The position numbers were made by a program, and so were the translations under genes. A stretch of DNA of 64,000 bases, taken from NCBI GenBank assembly GCA_963693085.1, contig OY856409.1, positions 523,597,803 to 523,661,802 on the forward strand, given 5' to 3'. This DNA comes from Alisma plantago-aquatica. Lineage: Eukaryota > Streptophyta > Magnoliopsida > Alismatales > Alismataceae. Position 1 is the stretch's first letter, and each line of letters starts with the position of its first letter. Below are positions 36,153 to 49,344 of the stretch, one piece after another. A model generated the notes under the pieces. It was not told the DNA's origin, ran no database searches, and saw nothing but the letters and a program-made list of their open reading frames with translations.

Positions 36153-39100
36153 AATACTCATTTCACCATCTGGCAAGTTGTGACACTCAGATGGATCTAT
36201 GGCACAGGGCACTACATGATTAGAGTTACACTTGATTAGTTATTCCAAATGGGTGAATTAAGGCTGCATCAAACAAGTGGACATACAAACCCTAATTCAC
36301 TTCTAGAAAGCATATAAATATCACAACTTCAAAAGATATAAAACATGTGAAACATAATTTTTCATCTCATCATCACATGGTACTATTCACTTGCCATTCA
36401 TGAGACCACACTAGTCATCATACTATCACAAGATATAAATCATTTTCACAATATCACAGGGTATCAACCCTTATCAACACAAGAGGATTACACCTCATTC
36501 AGGGCTCAACCATGCCCAAAGGTCATTAATACCATCATATTATCACATCATATAAATCCTTTTCACAATATCATAGGGAATCAACCCTTATCAACACAAG
36601 ACGATTACACCTCATTCAGGGCACAATCATGCCCAAAGGTCATTAAGACCATCATACTATTCCCTGCAAGATCATCATTGTCTTTGCATGCCTTGTAACA
36701 AGGCTCACCAACATCACTTACATATAATACACCATATCAACAAGTATTGTATTACTGAGCTAGGAGATATTCATAAACAATCATAGCAGGGTTATATTAA
36801 CATTAACAACATTCCTTTATTACATCAACATTCAACAAATCTAGATATGATTAACCCTCATCATATTCATAATGCACATATTTCGCATAAGCTAGTATCA
36901 ACCATGTGGCTATGACGACCATCAATTAACACATTAAGGTTATGATCATGTTAAGGAGGTTATTTTACCATCATGCCATCATATAAGAATGTTTAACATG
37001 AATATTCATCTTTATCTATTTGCATTAGAGTTAGGTTCAACAAGATAAATTATATTAATGTTACTAATCAACACCTATACCCAAACCCTAACTCACACCA
37101 TCCCCATTGGATCATGGATGCATAAGGTGAAGAACCACCATCACATTCCATACTATTCTTAAGTATGAACCCACACATTAATGAAGGTGTAACCATTGGG
37201 TTATATCATACTAGGGTTTCAACAACATTAACATAGTACTTCATGATTGTATTAGCCATTCAAGGACTATTCATACCCAATTACCATCATTTAGTTATAT
37301 TAAAGCTAGGTATTACAAGCTATAACTCATTAGGGTTGCATATCAGCACAATATGATTATCATCCCTTCTATTCATATGAGTGAATAGGTAATACTACCT
37401 TATTAAGGGTAACCCTCCATTTGTTCCATCATCATTCAACCCATATCACCATACCACAATGTCACCCAGAACCATTGGATGTTTAAAAGGTAAGACCATT
37501 GATTGTTTACATAAGTAAACACCTTGGATAAACCATCTATGAAGTCCTTTATTTGTGCTCTATAAAGATTCACCATTTATCCCTAGACATCCCTTGATTA
37601 ACAACACAAAAAGTTCTACTAAGAGTAGGGTAAAACCCACAATCGACTGTTCATTTAAAATAAGCCATCCATTGTCAACAAGTAAGCTCCTTAAGTTAAT
37701 CATATAAAAGAAACCATCTAAATCACATTATTAGGACCAACATATTACATTATCCATCATTCCACTTTATTGGCGTAATAAACATTATATCTTGACCATT
37801 GGGTCAAGTTCATATATTAAAACCATCAATTACAGTATAGGTCCGACCATTGTATCAAGTTACCAAAGAAACCATTCGTCTAAGGCTTAATTGATGATAC
37901 AAGTATATAATTAATTCAACATAGGTTATGGAGACCTGATCCACCATAATTAGTGACCATTAATTCACCATAGGTTGTTATATCATCACTATATTCGTTA
38001 ATCAACATCAAATATCAAACTAATATCACCATTGATTGATAACATCATTAGGGTACTTAGTTGTTAATCACTAGGCTTCTAATTAGGCCAAAACATGACC
38101 TAAGGGGGTGAACGTCAATTGACACTCTTGGTTACCACCATCCATTGTCATGAAGACAACACCATAGGATTGTTGCAATGGTACCATCATCGGGTCATGG
38201 GTTTATAGAAGAAATCAGCTTAAAACCCTAAAATTGACCATTGGTTGATAGGTGCTTAGCACCATAGGTTGTCAAACCAACCTGATACAAGTCATATTAT
38301 AGATTAGGAATAACGTACATATGATCAAAGGTTAATGTATAACTAAAATCAGAATAGGAAACATTATAAAAATCAAAATCCAAGTTAAGCTTAGCTTTTG
38401 AGTGCATGGATCATCATTTTCAAGCAAGAACATGATCTAGAAAGCTTATGGTAAGCAATAAGCGTGGAGAAAGTTATAAAACATGCCTCTAATGAGAAGA
38501 TGAAATACCAAACAGAAGAAATCACGAGAAGGTAGTGTAGAAAATTCAAGAATAAGTTATGAAGTTGTCCATCTAGCACCTTTCTTCATCAAATGAGCAA
38601 ACCCTAAGCAGAAGGAGCAAGAAAGGTAGGGTTTTAGAGCTTTAGAGTAATTTCTACCATAGAACAATAAAGTTACAACCTCGAGGAAGGTCTCGGGAAG
38701 GAGAATATCAAGAGAAATGGAGAATGAAGGAATAAAATAACTTTTCTTGATCAAAATCCCTAGAAGATGATCGTGCAAACCCTAGGTAGGGCTAAATGGA
38801 GCTCTAGGAGACCTTCTTCTCCAAAAAGAGGTTGTGTTCTACCTTAGAGAACTTGGTTCCACAGACAAATAGAGGGGAGTTGTTGCTCCAGGTTAAAGGA
38901 AAGAGAAAGCAAGCATAGTTTCGAACTTGGGCAAGGAAGAGGTAAATATAGCCCATGGATAAGGATGGAAGCAAGCATGATCGAGGTGTAAAAGTAGCTT
39001 CCCCATGTGCCTATGGCCTTAAACTATTAAGAATATACAATCACACACACAATAAGATCCCCCACCATCCATATAGACATACTTATCTTTCCTTTTTCGA

Positions 39101-39502
39101 ATTTTTGGCCAATAACATGATTCATTAGTTGATAGCTACTAAAGGTAGCTCATCCATGAAGGGGTAAACCCTAAAATACCCTTAGAGAAAACACTTTCAA
39201 ACCAAAGTTTAAATAGGAACCCCATGGATCAACAAGTTCAAGAATGATGATAGAATATCCAAGGAACATTATGAAAGGGATAAATTGCAAGGAAAACTTC
39301 GCAATTGGGTAAATTATAGAAAAGTCTAAAATGTGCATAAAATTGCATAACTTGCTCAAACAATGTCTAAATTAGACCAAAATTGAAACTTAAGCTTGTA
39401 TTATGATTTCAACATATAGCAAAAGATTAGATTAGAGTTATAAGAATTTAATTATGGTAATTAAGCTTATTCAATTCATTAAGCAAGTCCAGGGGCCTTA
39501 CA
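36153..39502 (-). repeat. Right (5') LTR, segment 2, after the CACTA insertion
   Basis: Homology to the left LTR resumes at AATACTCATTTCACC and continues to GGGGCCTTACA, followed by the ATACC duplication (39503-39507). Segments 1 and 2 together are about 4.93 kb, matching the intact LTR. Confidence 0.9.
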
Positions 39503-39507
39503 ATACC

Positions 39508-39793
39508 CTTTTTGATTGTGTCGGGAAAATAACACACTCTCAAAATAGTGGTGTGACTAGATAAATGACATTACAAAGTTGTGAAAGAATTAATATAAAT
39601 TTTCATTTTAGGAACGTGTTCTGATGATTTTGACATGCTAGAAAACATGTTATGAGTTATGTGCAATTTTTTTCATAGTTTTTTATAAATTTATCAAACA
39701 TTGAGAAGGAAATTTAATATTTCACGCCAACATAACACACATTCCCAAGAAAATGATGGCCATGTCACTTCTAAAATGATTTCCAAAATCTCA

Positions 39794-39798
<5 letters not shown>
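39508..39798. other. Flanking DNA, nothing recognised
   Basis: AT-rich sequence between the LTR element and a long (TA)n tract. No ORF or repeat was recognised. Confidence 0.5.

Positions 39799-39871
<73 letters not shown>
39799..39871. repeat. (TA)n microsatellite, about 70 bp
   Basis: Pure TA repeat directly joined to a small element at 39872. Confidence 0.95.
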
Positions 39872-39873
<2 letters not shown>

Positions 39874-40151
39874 ACAACGATCCAATGAGAAACATATCTG
39901 GTGAGATGGTGAGAGCATGAGAGGCATTTGAATAACTCTCCACATAGATTAATTTTTCATAATCCAAGTGTACAGATTACAAGTATACCTTAATATCTAC
40001 CTTCCTATAAAATTTTATCACCATCCAATTTGTAGATCATTCACAACAACCAAATATTTTTCGATGCTCTATATTGAACTTTAGACTGACCGTTGGATGT
40101 AAAAAGTGTATATTGTAGATATGGACATGTAAACAATGTCTGATTGCAATG
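39872..40151. mobile_element. Element E1: small element between (TA)n tracts
   Basis: It starts GGACAACGATCCAATGAG and contains GAGAGCATGAGAGGCATTTG, matching the inner end of element E2 (61500-61560, reverse complement). It is bounded on both sides by (TA)n. Its right end (GATTGCAATGATAT) is a weaker match, so E1 may be truncated or diverged. Confidence 0.5.
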
Positions 40152-40194
<43 letters not shown>

Positions 40195-40195
<1 letters not shown>

Positions 40196-40583
40196 TCAGG
40201 ATAGAATGCACTCGAGTGTATTCAGAGCAGAATACACTCAAGTAGTTTTTCATGATGCAATATTTTTTTCAAAAATCTAATCCATTGATCTTCTTAAACA
40301 TCTTGTGAATAGATCATATGTAAAATTTGAGCACATTTGGACATTTATAGGTCATGTTATAAAGACCGTAAAAATTATTCATTTCAAATTAGTTTCACAC
40401 GTCGATTTTGTTGCCCTTTGATGAATGACTTACACTCATCCAAATGGGTTCAAAATTTGTATATAGTCTAGTTATAGTATGACGATGAAGATCAATAGTT
40501 TACATTTTACAAAAAATAGTCTTGATATAAAAACACACTTAAGTGTATTCGTGCGATCTATACACTCGAGTGTATTCTAACCT

Positions 40584-40586
<3 letters not shown>
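40195..40586. mobile_element. Element B1: 392-bp TIR element in (TA)n
   Basis: The terminal inverted repeats are GTCAGGATAGAATGCACTCG and, in reverse complement, GTCAGGTTAGAATACACTCG, with a palindromic ACTCGAGT inside each. The left flank is (TA)n then (GA)n, and the right flank is (TA)n (40587-40679). It matches B2 (53353-53744) along its length. It has no coding capacity. Confidence 0.85.
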
Positions 40587-40681
<95 letters not shown>

Positions 40682-40694
40682 AGAGAGAGAGAGA
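40587..40694. repeat. (TA)n plus (GA)n microsatellite
   Basis: About 90 bp of TA followed by GG(AG)n. It joins B1 directly to element C. Confidence 0.95.
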
Positions 40695-43029
40695 GTTATG
40701 ATCTAGTACAAAACTTTTCATTCATGTGAGGATGGGAGGCAGAATTGTGCGCCACTCATTTCACAAGTTGTGTTAGCTCTGCATTATTTTAAGCTTCTTG
40801 TCACAATAAACTGTCGATGGTCACAGTCCGTACGAGCATAAACAGTGAAACTTCTCAACACATGGGGGTTTGTTCTTTGTCACTATAAAATAATGTTAAA
40901 AGGTCATGTCACCTTTATAAAAAGTAAGTATTCGCTCCTGTCCTCTGCCCACTTCTTTATCTCTAAGTTTGTACTCGCAAAGGTTTTTTGTATTAATTTC
41001 TCCAATTCATACATCTTTACCTGCTGCAACTTCGTTTGAGGAGAGATCTATGCTAGTCCAATTTTCAATGACCGAAGGGTTTGTACGATGTTATAAAGGG
41101 CAGCATCGGGTATTGGTGTTTGACAATGTTTATGCACCGATTTCGATGGTAATGAAAATTGTCCCTCTGTGATGCTCGTTTAATAATGAAACTACCTCCA
41201 TATTTTGCAACGCTCCATGGTGATGAATGTGTGAAGCAAGTCATGGTTGTGTCGTACAACTTCATATTGTACTCATAGCTTGCATGCCGATGAAGCTATT
41301 GTGTGGGTGTCTCCGGTGGATTGGTTGCTAGGACGCTGGTTGTGTAATGAGAAACTTCTTTAGAAACTAAATATATATGCGTGTCTAGGAAAAAACATCA
41401 TTCCACCAACATTTGGTATTCTCGTATTAGCAGTTCCAGAAATAATGGGAGCAATCACGGCTTATGATAGATACATATAGCAGCTACAGTCTCACTAAAA
41501 GATGGTACTATAAACGATTCTATCAACTCCTTAATCAAATCTTAATACATACAAGTTAAGTAGAAATATGTTTTGCTTAAAAATCATAAAATGTAATGAT
41601 GTTGTCCAAGTGTAGATCGAGTAGTTAAATAGCCATACTCTCAATGAATTGATACAAGTGGAGTCTGCAGTTGTACACTAGTGTATTCCAGTCATGTTTC
41701 AGTTGTATTTCAAACCTTTCAGCCATCTTTAGTCTCTAATTGATCATTTCTAAGGAGTGAGAGATCCTTTTAAATTGGAGAGGAGACCAAAGCTTTCTGG
41801 GTCTTTTTGGGACTTTTGAATTTAAGACTGATTGGGCTGAATGGTGCATCATGTTTTGATGAATAAACACACTCTCACACACACACACACATCTCGCATC
41901 GTCCTGTCCTGTCCCGCCCCGTCCCCCTGGTGCATGCAATTTAATCTTTTATCATAATAAATTTATTTTATTTTATTTTGTTTAACAATGCATTAATTAT
42001 GTCATTTAAAAATATGAAGATGCACCAGTTCCCATAAAGTACTCCTTTTGTAGTGAATCATATGCGTGTGACCCTATAGGTCCCAAGTTACTTTTATAGG
42101 AAATGTCCATAACCAATTTATGACATCATGACACAAAAAAACTGTGTCAAACACAAGTGAACATGTCGAGTAATATAGGCATTGTGAGACCCGATTCAAA
42201 CACATAGAAATAGGATCTAGAGACTACTACTAACTCTCATCCAATCATCTAGGCCGGTAAAAAGAGATTGAATTTGGTTTCGATAAAACAAAGAACACAA
42301 AAATAAAACAGGATTAAAGAATGAGTGAATCAGATTAGGATGAATTCCTTAGAACAGTGGTTTCACCACAGATAACACTGCAACTAACTCTAAACACTAA
42401 CATATATCACTCCTAACCCTAGATAAATAGTCTATAGTAAGAACTACCTACTTTTGCTGCGTAGTCCACTACCTAATCTAATGTCAAAATTATTTTCATA
42501 GCAATTGGTTGATTAATTAGGTTCTTTAGAATAAGCTTTGGGTATCTCCTCCCATTTATGCCCCACATTTCTCAAAGGGCGCAGTGAACGGGTGAACCTA
42601 TATTTTTCCAGCCATTAACCCCTCTTTTGAAGAAATTAAAGATCTAATCTATCTATGGTCATCAAGCACAAATAGAGCATAGCAATCTCATAGGTTTATA
42701 TCCAAAAATTAGGAGCAAAATCTATATTAATGCATAAAAGTTAGGTACAATGCATAACCGGGCTACTCCCGAGTCCTAAGGAATCACGGGGATTAGCCCC
42801 GGATAGTTTTCATAGTCAAATATATAGCAAGGAAGGAGAAAAATATGGGAAGCATTAGAAATCTAAAGTAACCCCTGGAGAACGGCTGATCCGTATGATC
42901 CCCTTCGACGTACGTGCGATCTAATGTGTTTCGTCCATAAAATCTCCCACCGGAGGTGCTCAAATAGTCTCAGACATAGCCTTTGGTGCTCTTTTCTCCT
43001 CTCCTCTCTCTCTCGGGTATCGTACAATG

Positions 43030-43995
43030 GAAATCAGACAAATGAATAGGTCTGGCCGCACTCCCCTCAAGTCATGAGATCCACTTAGAGTGTAAAATAA
43101 CGCCAACCATCAGATTAGAGCGTTTTCATTAGATTGCCTAATCGGACAGACTCGGTAGTACTGACTTGGAAGTCTGTGACTACAAGGGTTGATAGTACTG
43201 AGATTTCTCTATTCCCTTTATGTGCCTCTCTGACTTGAAGTTGGTAGTACTGAGTCTGTGCATTTTACTTTGGAGCTTCTACTGATGTCATTTCGATACT
43301 ACTTAATGTGAAGCTGGTAGTACCAAGTATGTGGCTTTACAGACCACTGAACCAATAACTGCCATGCAACGACCAAAATATCCATAAAAGACCTTAGGTC
43401 AATGAAATAGACCCTTCTACTCCCAATCAGACTGGGAACCCTGACCCTACCCTCTACTATAAATAGAGAGGTACTAGAGGCTTTCCAACACACAAATTAT
43501 GAGATCAATTGATCTAATAGTTGTTGTCTTCTCTGGTTCTGGTAACCAGAGAGCTCGAGAAAGTTCTACCCATCTAGGGAGGAACAACAAGGGAAAGACA
43601 ACTGTAGAATAGCAAGTGGTTGTGGGAGAGAAGGTTGGTGACTAGTAAACCACCAGAAGGGGACGAATCCTTCTAGTCCTTTCTACTAGAACGACTAGAG
43701 TTCCCAGTAGTCAGCGTGGACTATCTATAGAGGCGGGAGGTTTCTTCCGCTCAGGAGGACGTTTGTCAACTATAGTCTGGGTCAAGACCAAGAGCTGCAC
43801 AGACGTCATCGAAGACTAGGTGGTTGAAGACCGCACTAGCTGTGAGGTATTGCCACTGAGTAAGCCTCAGGAACAGTTATATCTCACTAAACCATCTTTC
43901 CTATTGCATAGTCATTGATGCGATCTGCTGGTTAAGAGTTTATGGCTCGATAATTTTTTATTTCCGCTGCCTATTCCATGTCATAAAACCCAACA
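43030..43995 (+). repeat. LTR-like fragment inside element C
   Basis: A TATAAATAGAG promoter-like motif (43460), repeated TAGTACTGA motifs (43150-43330) and an end ATTTCCGCTGC followed by CCCAACA resemble the 3' part of a Copia-type LTR. No matching TGTTGG start or clear target duplication was found, so it may be a truncated solo LTR. Confidence 0.35.
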
Positions 43996-44273
43996 CAAAT
44001 AGGATCTGACTACAGAACAAGCATTGAATAATATATCAATCACAATTTCTTTGGCATCATGTATTCTTGTAATGTAAATATTATGTATGAACTAATAGTT
44101 TTGCTCAACAAAGAATGGAACAGTTTTCATCTGCTACTATGTTCTTAAAACAAATTTTGATTGGTCTGCTAGTATGTTTAAAAAGGAGGCCTCTTATAGA
44201 AAAGAATGGAAATTATGCATATTCAGATTTCCAAATGACAAAATTAAAATGTTTTTAAACAAAATAAAATTAT

Positions 44274-44911
44274 TGTGAGAACCCACCGCCACATGAGGTG
44301 ATAGGATCCACTACCATGGTGAAAAAACTAAGCATCAAACTCATGTATACGGAACCAAACTCCATCTCAATCAAGAGGTGCTCCAACCCTAGATCACCAC
44401 ATGCAAGATGATTGGCCACCAAAGCTCCAAGGTCAATATCCTCTTCACCACCAAGCACACAAGCGAAAAATTCCAAAGATGAAAGAGGAAAGAAGGATGC
44501 AAAAGGATCACATGGATGCAAAGAGGGAGGCATATATACTCAACCGCAAACTAGGGTATCCAATAAAACCCCAGAAACAACACTCAAGGTGTCACCACTT
44601 CTCTCCTCATCAAACCAAGGTTCAACAAGGCACCCCTAAGTGTCATTCTCTCTCCTAATGCCAAAACATATGAGGCACATCAATCATGTGATAAATTCTA
44701 AGATAAACCCTCAACAAGAGTAAATCACAACTTGGTCCCAAACAAGCATAAATATAACATAGCTAGCCAAAACATCAACCAAATTGAACCAAACTGAAAA
44801 CATAAGAATGTCACATATTATTGAGGTGCATCGTATGATCACATTACAGTTTAAGCATCTTATTAAGTAAAGCAAACACAACCAAGCACTAAGCTAGATC
44901 AGGGTATTACA
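44274..44911 (-). repeat. Possible Gypsy-type solo LTR inside element C
   Basis: A 638-bp block starts TGTGAGAACCC and ends GGGTATTACA, so both strands have TG...CA ends. It interrupts the right arm just where pairing with the left arm begins. Flanking pentamers (ATTAT and ATAAA) do not match, so this is tentative. Confidence 0.4.
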
Positions 44912-45984
44912 ATAAATTAATTTTCTTTTGATAAAAATATTAAATCGCATGCATCGAGCGGGATGGGATGGGGCAAGGTGAGGCATGTGTGTGTATATAT
45001 GGATTTTTTAATTCGTCAAAACACAATGCACCGATTAGTCCAATCAACCTAAAATTCAAAAGCCCAATGAAAGGCCCACAAGCCTTTGGTCTCCTCTCCC
45101 ATTTAAGAGGACCCCTCTCACTTTAGAAGTGATCAATTAGAGACTAAAGATGGATGAGAAGTTAGAAATACAGCTGAAACATGGCTGAAATGCAACATTG
45201 TATAACTAAGGATTTGACCTAGATCGATTCATTGGAGTATGGCTATTTAATTACTCGACCCACACTTGGACAATGACATTACTTTTTTAAGCAAAACATA
45301 TTTCTAATGAACTTTTATGTATGAAAGTTTTATTAGGGAGTTGATAGAATGGTTTATAGTGCCATCTTTTAGTGAGACTCTAGCTGTTATGCGTATCAAT
45401 CATAAGCCGTGATTGCTCCCATCAATTCTGGCATTGCTAATACCAAATACTGGGGGAATTGATATGTCTATTTCCAAGTCACACATAAAATTTAATTTTC
45501 AAAGAAGTTTCTCATTACACAACCAGCATCATGGCAACCAATCCACCGGAGACAACCACACATTAGCTTCATCGGCATGCAAGCTCTCATTACAATATGA
45601 AGTTGTCCAACACAACCGTGAATTTGGTTCACACATTCATCACATGGAGCGTTGCACAATAAGGAGATTGTTTTATTATTAAACGAGCATCGGAGAGGGG
45701 CAATGTAGATACCATCGAAATCAGCGCATAAACATTATCAACACTGATACCCAATGCTGCCGTTTATAACATCATACAAGACCTTTGGTCAATGAAAATT
45801 GGACTAACATAAATCTCTCCAGAAATGTAGTGGCAGTAGGTAAACATATATGAATCCAAAAAATTTATAGAAAAAACTTAGTGAGTAAAAACTTGGAGGA
45901 AAAGAAGTGGTCGGAGGATAGGAGAGGATACTTGCTATCTATAAAGGTGACATGACCTTTTCACATTATCCTATCATAAATGTT

Positions 45985-47255
45985 TCAGTCACACACGCTA
46001 AGAGTCAAGCACGGCTTACACGAGGGAGAGAGTGGTATTGTTGGGGGAGAGGCTGATTTGGGGGTGATGACGTGACGGATTTTAATTGGATGAGTCGGTA
46101 GAGGTTGTGTAATATGCAAATAAGTTTATTTTGCTTATAACTTTTGAATCGTGATGAGCTTTTCAACGAAATAAAAACTATTAGATTCATTATGAAAAAT
46201 GCATTCCAACAATACTAATATTGATATATTTTTAACAAAAAAAATATAAAAATGATATGAATATGTTATTCTGGATGCCAATGAACTATTTTGGGTGTCA
46301 ATTATCATATTTGGGTGTCATTAGCCATTTATAGGTGTCGTTTTATAATTCTAGGTGTCAATGAACTATTTTGGGTGCCATTAAGTGGTTCTTCGGTGTC
46401 AAACGGACCTATTTGGTTGTTGTTATGTTATTTTGATTGTCAATCCCTTATTTGGACGTCATTTTAAACTTCTGGGTGTCAATGAACCATTTTGGATGTC
46501 AATTACCTTATTTGGGCATCATCTTTATACTTTTAGGTGTCAATAAACAATTTTGGACGTCAATTAACTATTTTTGGGTGTCAATAACTATTTATGGGCG
46601 CCATAGCATCCAAAAATGTCTTATTTGGGCGTCATTTTAAACTTCTAGGTGTAAATGAACCATTTTGGATGTCAATTACCTTATTTGGGTGTCATCATTA
46701 TACTTTTGGGTGTCAATGTACTATTTTGGGCGTTAGTTAACCATTTTTGGGTGTCAATAGTCATTTATGGGTGCCATAACATCCAAAAATGGATAAATAG
46801 CACCAAAAAATAGTTAAATAGTTGTTTTGGTTGTCAATATCTTATTTGGGTGTCATCTTTATACTTCTGGGTGTCAATGAGCCAATTTAGGCATCAACTA
46901 ACTATTTTTGGGTGTCAATAACCATTTATGGATGCCATAGTTGGTTGTCAATTAAACTATATATATTATTTTTTATTTTTTTTTTCAAAAATATGTCAAT
47001 ATTAGGCTTGTTAGATTGCATTTTTTGTAATGAAACCAACGGTTTTTGTTTCATTAAAAAATTCATTACGGTTCAAAAGTTATAAGTGAAACAAATTTAT
47101 TTGTCTATTATATAATTTCAAAAAGACCACTCAATCACCATCTGCCACATGGTGGCAGTTTGGGGGCTGTTTTGGAATTGTTTTGGATGCGTGTAAAACC
47201 GGGCATGACGGACGTGAGCTTGCCCAAATCTTAACTCTTATCTTATACTAATACA
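45985..47255. mobile_element. Smaller fold-back element nested in the right arm of C
   Basis: This segment has no counterpart in the left arm of C (homology stops near 45978 and resumes near 47258). Its own arms pair: 46080-46245 (AATATGCAAATAAGTTTATT, CTTATAACTTTTGAATCGT) with 46965-47125 in reverse complement. The core is a minisatellite. Outer ends CTAAGAGTCAAG and, in reverse complement, ATAAGAGTTAAG are similar, but exact limits are uncertain. Confidence 0.55.
46270..46945. repeat. Minisatellite of TTTGGGTGTCAATNAACTAT units
   Basis: More than fifteen imperfect units of about 30-38 bp carry TGGGTGTCAAT with variable ACTATTTT or CTTATTTGGG spacers. A block of about 180 bp of units (46438-46615) is itself repeated at 46620-46800. 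Confidence 0.85.
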
Positions 47256-47436
47256 GAACGAACTCCCTTGAGTCGAGAAGTTGCACTGTTTGTTCTCGTA
47301 CAGACTGTGACCATTGACAGTAGTGTTGTGACAGGAAGCATAAAATAATGCAGAGTTAACGCAACTTGTGAAATGAGTGGCGCATAATTCTGCCTCACAT
47401 GCTCACATGAAGAGAAGTCTCACACTAGATCATAAC

Positions 47437-49344
47437 TATATATATATATGTCGTTGAAATATTTTCATGTTTAGAAAGAGGTGAAATTACACTTAATCAT
47501 TAACAAATACTAAAGTTGGGCCATGCTTTTGTGTGATAAAGCACTTTGTGAATATATAATTTGGAATCAAATTCAACAACAACTTCTTTCTTACTTGAAA
47601 TTTAAATGTTGATGTACAAGTATTTAGTATCTCATTGGTCAAACATCTCACTCTCTCCACAGATGTGGTTATAGAATGGAAATCATTCTAATATATAAGA
47701 CATCATTCCTCTATATTGAATTTTTTGATATGTGAGGGATGATTCCAGAAGGCTTCCTTGTTTCGTAGTTCTAGGGTTTTAAATCTATAAAGCTACAAAC
47801 TTAATGGTCTCAAGAAATAATCTAACAACCAATCAAGTTGTGGTAGATGAAGAAGGAAGAGTAGCAACTAGCAACTCAGGAAGTTGAAGCAAGAAGAGTA
47901 GCAGCTAGACTCAAGTAGGAGAACTGGGCTTTTCTATAGAATGGTTCAGGTAGCTGAAGCAAGAGGAGTAGCAACTAGTCTCAAGTAGGATAGGACTATG
48001 TTATAAAAAATGTAGAAGACACAACTATTACAACAAGGTACACTTATTATTTTATATTTTATACATTATAATTTATACATCATTTATTTAAATAAATTTA
48101 TCAATTTATCGATGTACAAAAAATAATCCCTTATCTAAAACTATCATCTTACACATGCTAATCATGTGAATCATATCTGAATTGTTTTCAGATGGAGCAA
48201 AATTTGTTGTAATAGTTGAATATGAAATAAAAGTAGGTAGTTACCAGTCAAAATATAACACCAATATTAATCGATGCATCACCTTTAGAAAAAATCAAGT
48301 ACTTAAATGTCAATTGCCACTACTTTTGTAAAAAAAAAAGCAAGTTAACTAAGTTCACCTAGACTCTCTGACATGTGGTAATTTGTCATCAGATATTTGG
48401 TTACCTAATTACTCTACTCGGTAGGTCAAATATGACATTAATTGATTGAAGTACTCTAAACTAAAAAAAGATGACATCATATGTCAATAATTTAGAAGCT
48501 TTTTTGTACTTCTAGTTAACTTTGTAACAACTCTAGAAAAAAAAACATACCAAGTAAAATTAAAATGTTCAAATAGAGTCTACAACATCCCTTATCACTA
48601 CTCTTGTAAGAAAAAAAAAATCATCTGAAGAAAGCTACACAAATAATAGCGATTGTAACTTTCATAAAGAAAAACTTTTTACTGAAACTGTTCAGATTGT
48701 CGCTAAAAAAATTACATATCAGGTGAAGCAACTTGTTGAAATAGCGTCCAATACAAACATTTTCATCAATTTCATAAAAGAAAAACTTAACAAATGAGCA
48801 AAAGAAACTATTTGAATAACAAATATCACCATTTTTATTAAAAATATATTAAACTGAAGTTGCATGGCACATGTATAAAAAGTTATGTACCAACTAAACT
48901 ATAATAACAAGCTAGCAGACTTAAGTTTCTTTAATAGCATAGATTATTTAAACACACACATATGCATGTATGTATGTATAAGGGTTAGGAAGTGTGTACC
49001 TGTTGGAACATGTAACTTACATGTACCTGCCAATGAAAAGACACATGTGCAGTATGTTCATAAAATCTAACTATATGAATTGATTCAACATTATATAGAT
49101 TACATGTGTTTAAGAAATTATTACCATATATCATATGGATCTTTTTTGGTCGGTTAAAACTCGTGGTGCTTTTTTTATTTTTGAAAAAGTGATGGTATAT
49201 ACAATGCATTCATTACTCAAATTGAGTAATGAAGGAAATGAAATGAAAAAGATCATATCTATACAAGTATGTATCATGTCGTATAATGAAAGAATGGTAT
49301 GACATAAGAGAAGAACACCCATGAGAGAAGATCTTCACATCATC
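47437..49344. other. Unassigned AT-rich DNA
   Basis: No gene recognised. A short tandem duplication with AGCAAGAGGAGTAGCAACTAG lies at 47850-47992. ORFs are below about 75 codons and lack domain similarity. Confidence 0.5.

Larger units (their letters stand above)
2307..39502 (-). mobile_element. LARD-like non-autonomous LTR retrotransposon, nested host of other elements
   Basis: Two copies of a sequence of about 4.9 kb (2307-7219, and 9930-11510 plus 36156-39502) start TGTGG and end CCTTACA on the plus strand, and flank 2710 bp of non-coding DNA. The ends are bounded by identical pentamers ATACC at 2302-2306 and 39503-39507, the hallmark of LTR retrotransposon integration. A reverse-complement initiator-Met primer-binding site (GCTCTGATACCA) lies at 9915-9926, three bases from the right LTR, so the element is read on the minus strand and the right LTR is its 5' LTR. 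No gag, protease, reverse transcriptase or integrase similarity is visible. Very long LTRs with a short non-coding interior fit the LARD description. I saw no clean polypurine tract next to the left LTR. The right LTR is split by a CACTA element at 11511-36152. Confidence 0.88.
40695..47436. mobile_element. Element C: 6.7 kb fold-back TIR element in (TA)n
   Basis: The ends are GTTATGATCTAGT and its complement, with inverted repeats of about 160 bp that include GCCACTCATTTCACAAGTTG. Beyond these the arms continue as diverged inverted repeats: 40860-41980 pairs with 44915-45985 (for example CACTCTCACACACACA to GGTGCATGCAATTTAAT against its complement near 44950). The arms total about 1.3 kb each. 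Both ends touch TA or GA simple sequence. No long ORF is present. The central 2.9 kb (41981-44911) looks like later insertions. Long terminal inverted repeats suggest a MULE-like or fold-back element, with no transposase visible. Confidence 0.72.

Noticed and set aside
42184..44270. Full LTR retrotransposon starting TGTGAGACCCG inside element C
   Set aside because: No matching second LTR, no PBS and no consistent target duplication were found. Only LTR-like fragments are reported.
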